A DNA stretch of 7,180 nt from NCBI GenBank assembly GCA_020829485.1, contig JAIVFU010000232.1:1-7180 (forward strand), given 5' to 3'. Source of the stretch: Nostoc sp. CHAB 5834 (GTDB taxonomy: Bacteria > Cyanobacteriota > Cyanobacteriia > Cyanobacteriales > Nostocaceae). A program made the position numbers and the translations under genes. This document shows, in pieces, positions 5,716 to 7,180 of the stretch; position 1 is the first letter of the stretch; every line of letters begins with the position of its first letter. The notes below the pieces were generated by a model, which had not been told where the DNA came from, searched no databases, and saw only the letters and a program-made list of their open reading frames with translations.

Positions 5716-6912
5716 TTACCTTTCCCAATCAACCAACGCCCCATCAACAATCGCAATCTCCCACTGAGGATATTTCGCCAACAATTTCTTGATTACAATC
5801 TGCAAAGCCGGATCATCATTCCAGCACTCTTGCAAAAAGTCAAAACCCGGATTCTCGCCCGAATTGCTTGCTACTTTGAGTTTCTGCATACGCTTAGGCC
5901 GCATATTCGACCTCGCAACAATCGCCTCTTGCGACCACTTTTCAGCATTTGGCACGGGCGGCGCGGAACTTTCACCCTCATCAACTGCTTTAATTTCTAC
6001 ACCCGAAACTGAATTTTCAACCGACAACAAAGCGGAATTACTTTGTTCTACTTGCCTCTGTGTTTGATTAGCGATCGCCGAACTTGAAGAAAATTCATTT
6101 TGGGCAACGGGCGCGGCGGAATAACCACCTTCATGACAACCTTTCAGCTCAACGCCACAATCTTGAGTTTCAGCCAACAACGAAGTAGATTCACCCTGTA
6201 CAGCATCCACAAGCGCTAGCGTCGTGCAGTCCCTTGCCATAGGCAACTCTTTCTCTTTCTCTGACACGCCTTGAACAAACTGAGGCGACGCGACCCCCAA
6301 GGGAGCGATCGCCGCCTCACAAGAGTGCGAAATTTCGGTAAGTGTGTCAGAGATACACCTCACAATCTCTTTTGAAGAGATTGTGAGGTGTTCCTGAATA
6401 GTTCGTGAGAGTTTTTGAAACCCTTGCTCTGAATGACTTTGACCTAAAATAGATGCTTCATACAAAGCACCCATTTCTTCAGAGCCAGCATCTTTATCTG
6501 AAATCTCAGCATTTGGTTCTCGTTTTAGAGAATCTGGTTGCTGATTTTGAGAATTAGCTTTCTCCCAAAACTCCTTCATCCGGCTACCATGCAAATTCTT
6601 CACCATCCAGCTAGCCGTTTCTCGGCCGTCTTGAATCGACTTGTCGGGTTTGAAAATGAACAACCCGCTTTCTGAGAGAATTTTCTTCGCAGAGATAAAA
6701 GTACTGTACCCCAAACCAGAAGCCAAAGGCATCCACCGAGAACCGTAGGGGTCAGCCGTCCAACACTCTTGCCACAATTGCGTAACTGATGGCTTTTGTT
6801 GCGATACCCACAACAAATCTTCTATGGGAATAATCACATGAAGCCGCTTATACGGTGATTGTGCTTTATCAGCAGTCTTTTTGAGCTTGGGTCTTGTGAT
6901 AGTTGTGGTCAT
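5716..6912 (-). CDS. Cyanobacterial protein of unknown function, probable winged-helix N-terminus with repeat-rich linker
   Basis: A 398-aa soluble protein without signal peptide or membrane segments. After a basic N-terminus (1-23), residues about 24-115 are compact. IPIEDLLWV, TQLWQECW, GSRWMPLASGLG and STFISAKKILSESGLFIF suggest a winged helix-turn-helix (recognition helix near 70-82, wing after it), as in replication or regulatory DNA-binding proteins; this is inference from pattern. Residues 120-350 are a Ser/Glu/Gln-rich, probably disordered linker with two related units (about 243-273 and 292-324, sharing GVE-[L/I]-K, EG, and SA-x-PV or SAPPV). Residues 357-398 form a second ordered patch, and its QECWNDDP (361-368) echoes QECWTADP (48-55). 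ATG 6912 is preceded by AGGAGA at ideal spacing. The gene is convergent with the operon. It contains both HIP1 sites and unusual palindromes in the linker. I recognise the N-terminus only as a cyanobacterial hypothetical family; a plasmid or island replication role is a guess. Confidence 0.8.
   Translation of the reverse strand: MTTTITRPKLKKTADKAQSPYKRLHVIIPIEDLLWVSQQKPSVTQLWQECWTADPYGSRWMPLASGLGYSTFISAKKILSESGLFIFKPDKSIQDGRETASWMVKNLHGSRMKEFWEKANSQNQQPDSLKREPNAEISDKDAGSEEMGALYEASILGQSHSEQGFQKLSRTIQEHLTISSKEIVRCISDTLTEISHSCEAAIAPLGVASPQFVQGVSEKEKELPMARDCTTLALVDAVQGESTSLLAETQDCGVELKGCHEGGYSAAPVAQNEFSSSSAIANQTQRQVEQSNSALLSVENSVSGVEIKAVDEGESSAPPVPNAEKWSQEAIVARSNMRPKRMQKLKVASNSGENPGFDFLQECWNDDPALQIVIKKLLAKYPQWEIAIVDGALVDWER
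5941..6039 (-). repeat. Second copy of internal protein repeat in the linker
   Basis: Codes residues 292-324, with the pattern NSALLSVEN, then GVEIKAVDEG and SSAPPVPNAE. It parallels the copy at 6094-6186 with an offset of about 50 residues. DNA identity between the copies is low, so the duplication is old or maintained at protein level. Confidence 0.5.
6071..6078. repeat. HIP1 octamer
   Basis: A perfect GCGATCGC, the highly iterated palindrome of many cyanobacterial genomes. It lies within the coding sequence of the 398-aa protein and supports a cyanobacterial source. Confidence 0.9.
6094..6186 (-). repeat. First copy of internal protein repeat in the linker
   Basis: Codes residues 243-273: TSLLAETQ, then GVELKGCHEG and YSAAPVAQNE. 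The shared core with the second copy is LL, GVE, K, EG, SA and PV in the same order and nearly the same spacing. Confidence 0.5.
6258..6353. repeat. 10-bp inverted repeat enclosing a HIP1-containing hairpin
   Basis: TCTCTGACAC (6258-6267) and GTGTCAGAGA (6344-6353) are perfect inverted copies. Between them, GAGGCG (6282-6287) and CGCCTC (6313-6318) close an inner imperfect hairpin with ACCC/GGG pairing and a perfect HIP1 site (6305-6312). The inner unit encodes EAAIAPLGVASP. Its GC-rich, HIP1-bearing character differs from the flanking AT-rich code and resembles a small dispersed repeat inserted in frame. Confidence 0.5.
6305..6312. repeat. HIP1 octamer
   Basis: The second perfect GCGATCGC in the window. 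It forms part of the right arm of the GC-rich hairpin at 6282-6318. Confidence 0.9.
6355..6391. repeat. Perfect 17-bp inverted repeat with 3-nt loop inside a coding sequence
   Basis: The arm at 6355-6371 (ACACCTCACAATCTCTT) is exactly complementary to 6375-6391 (AAGAGATTGTGAGGTGT), with the loop TTG at 6372-6374. In the minus-strand mRNA it would be a very stable stem about a third of the way into the gene, encoding residues 174-186 (EHLTISSKEIVRC). No stop or frame change occurs. A perfect stem of this length is not expected by chance in coding DNA. Confidence 0.9.
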
Positions 6913-7180
6913 TTTACAATCTCCTGTTATGTTGACGCACGGAAATTTCCCCCACTGTGATGCGGGGCTTGGTACTTCTATTCGTTTGTCTAAAAAGTTA
7001 CCGATTCACTGAAAATCTATTGAGGTTGCCAGAATCTTAATTCATCTCGGAAATAGACACGTCCTAAAACTCACAAGCCAATATTTACAAGGCTTTGAGA
7101 CCAAACCTTGCAGACTTGTTTTCAACGTAGCAATCAGCATTTGATATAGTTACCGATAGTTTAGAGGATAAAGATAGAAT
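6913..7180. other. Upstream region of the 398-aa protein gene
   Basis: No credible gene is seen; frames on both strands are 30 codons or shorter. It holds a small hairpin (CAAGGCTTTG 7088-7097 with CAAACCTTG 7102-7110, one bulge), a CCCC/GGGG pairing around 6950-6966 close to the gene start, and a direct repeat AGTTACCGAT at 6996-7005 and 7148-7157. No clear promoter could be chosen. Confidence 0.5.
6920..6925 (-). promoter_or_regulatory. Ribosome binding site of the 398-aa protein gene
   Basis: AGGAGA on the minus strand lies seven bases before the ATG at 6912. It is the best Shine-Dalgarno match before any gene in the window and fixes the start. Confidence 0.8.

Noticed and set aside
5789..6067. 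Plus-strand frames of 92 and 60 codons opposite the 398-aa gene
   Set aside because: The minus-strand gene has a strong ribosome binding site, internal protein repeats and sensible composition; the plus frames are shadows.
7048..7140. 30-codon minus-strand frame upstream of the 398-aa gene
   Set aside because: Short, no ribosome binding site, and composition like random translation.
6996..7157. Two copies of AGTTACCGAT as possible replication iterons
   Set aside because: Only two 10-bp copies about 150 bp apart; iteron arrays have several close, regularly spaced copies.
1..7180. CRISPR array, tRNA or riboswitch
   Set aside because: No regularly spaced direct repeats, cloverleaf or recognisable riboswitch core was found on either strand by eye.

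Overview
The window looks like accessory chromosome or plasmid DNA from a cyanobacterium, probably a filamentous Nostoc-like one. The evidence is two perfect HIP1 octamers (GCGATCGC at 6071-6078 and 6305-6312), AT-rich spacers with small palindromic repeats, a G/A-rich hairpin of the short-repeat kind common in these genomes, and a protein family I associate with heterocyst-forming cyanobacteria. No tRNA, rRNA, CRISPR array or intact transposase gene was seen.

Layout. Bases 2-82 may be the 3' tail of a gene entering from the left. Bases 83-922 are a long AT-rich non-coding stretch with a 103-bp MITE-like palindromic element (337-439), a possible terminator (553-587), and a weak promoter candidate and dyad upstream of the first full gene. 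Bases 923-5123 hold a two-gene operon on the plus strand. A large GMC-type flavoprotein oxidase is fused to a C-terminal DUF1080 (3-keto-glycoside hydrolase-like) domain, and a DyP-type haem peroxidase follows 19 bp later. A G/A-rich hairpin (5138-5189) closes the operon. Bases 5223-5387 are a remnant of a SAM-dependent O-methyltransferase. Bases 5388-5715 have no convincing gene but contain open fragments on both strands. Bases 5716-6912 (minus strand, convergent with the operon) encode a 398-aa protein with a probable winged-helix N-terminus, a repeat-containing low-complexity linker and a conserved-looking C-terminal patch. Bases 6913-7180 are its upstream region.

The most interesting unit is the operon. 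The first protein joins a putative sugar/glycoside oxidase (FAD-dependent, expected to release H2O2 if O2 is the acceptor) to a domain family now linked to cleavage of 3-keto-glycosides. The second protein is a peroxidase that could consume the H2O2. Together they suggest a compact 'oxidise, cleave, and use the peroxide' module acting on a glycoside or glycoside-bearing aromatic compound. Both proteins lack an obvious signal peptide, so a cytoplasmic site is inferred. The substrate cannot be read from the sequence. The second point of interest is the density of perfect or nested inverted repeats inside the minus-strand gene (6258-6391), which suggests that its linker has grown by in-frame insertion of palindromic repeats.
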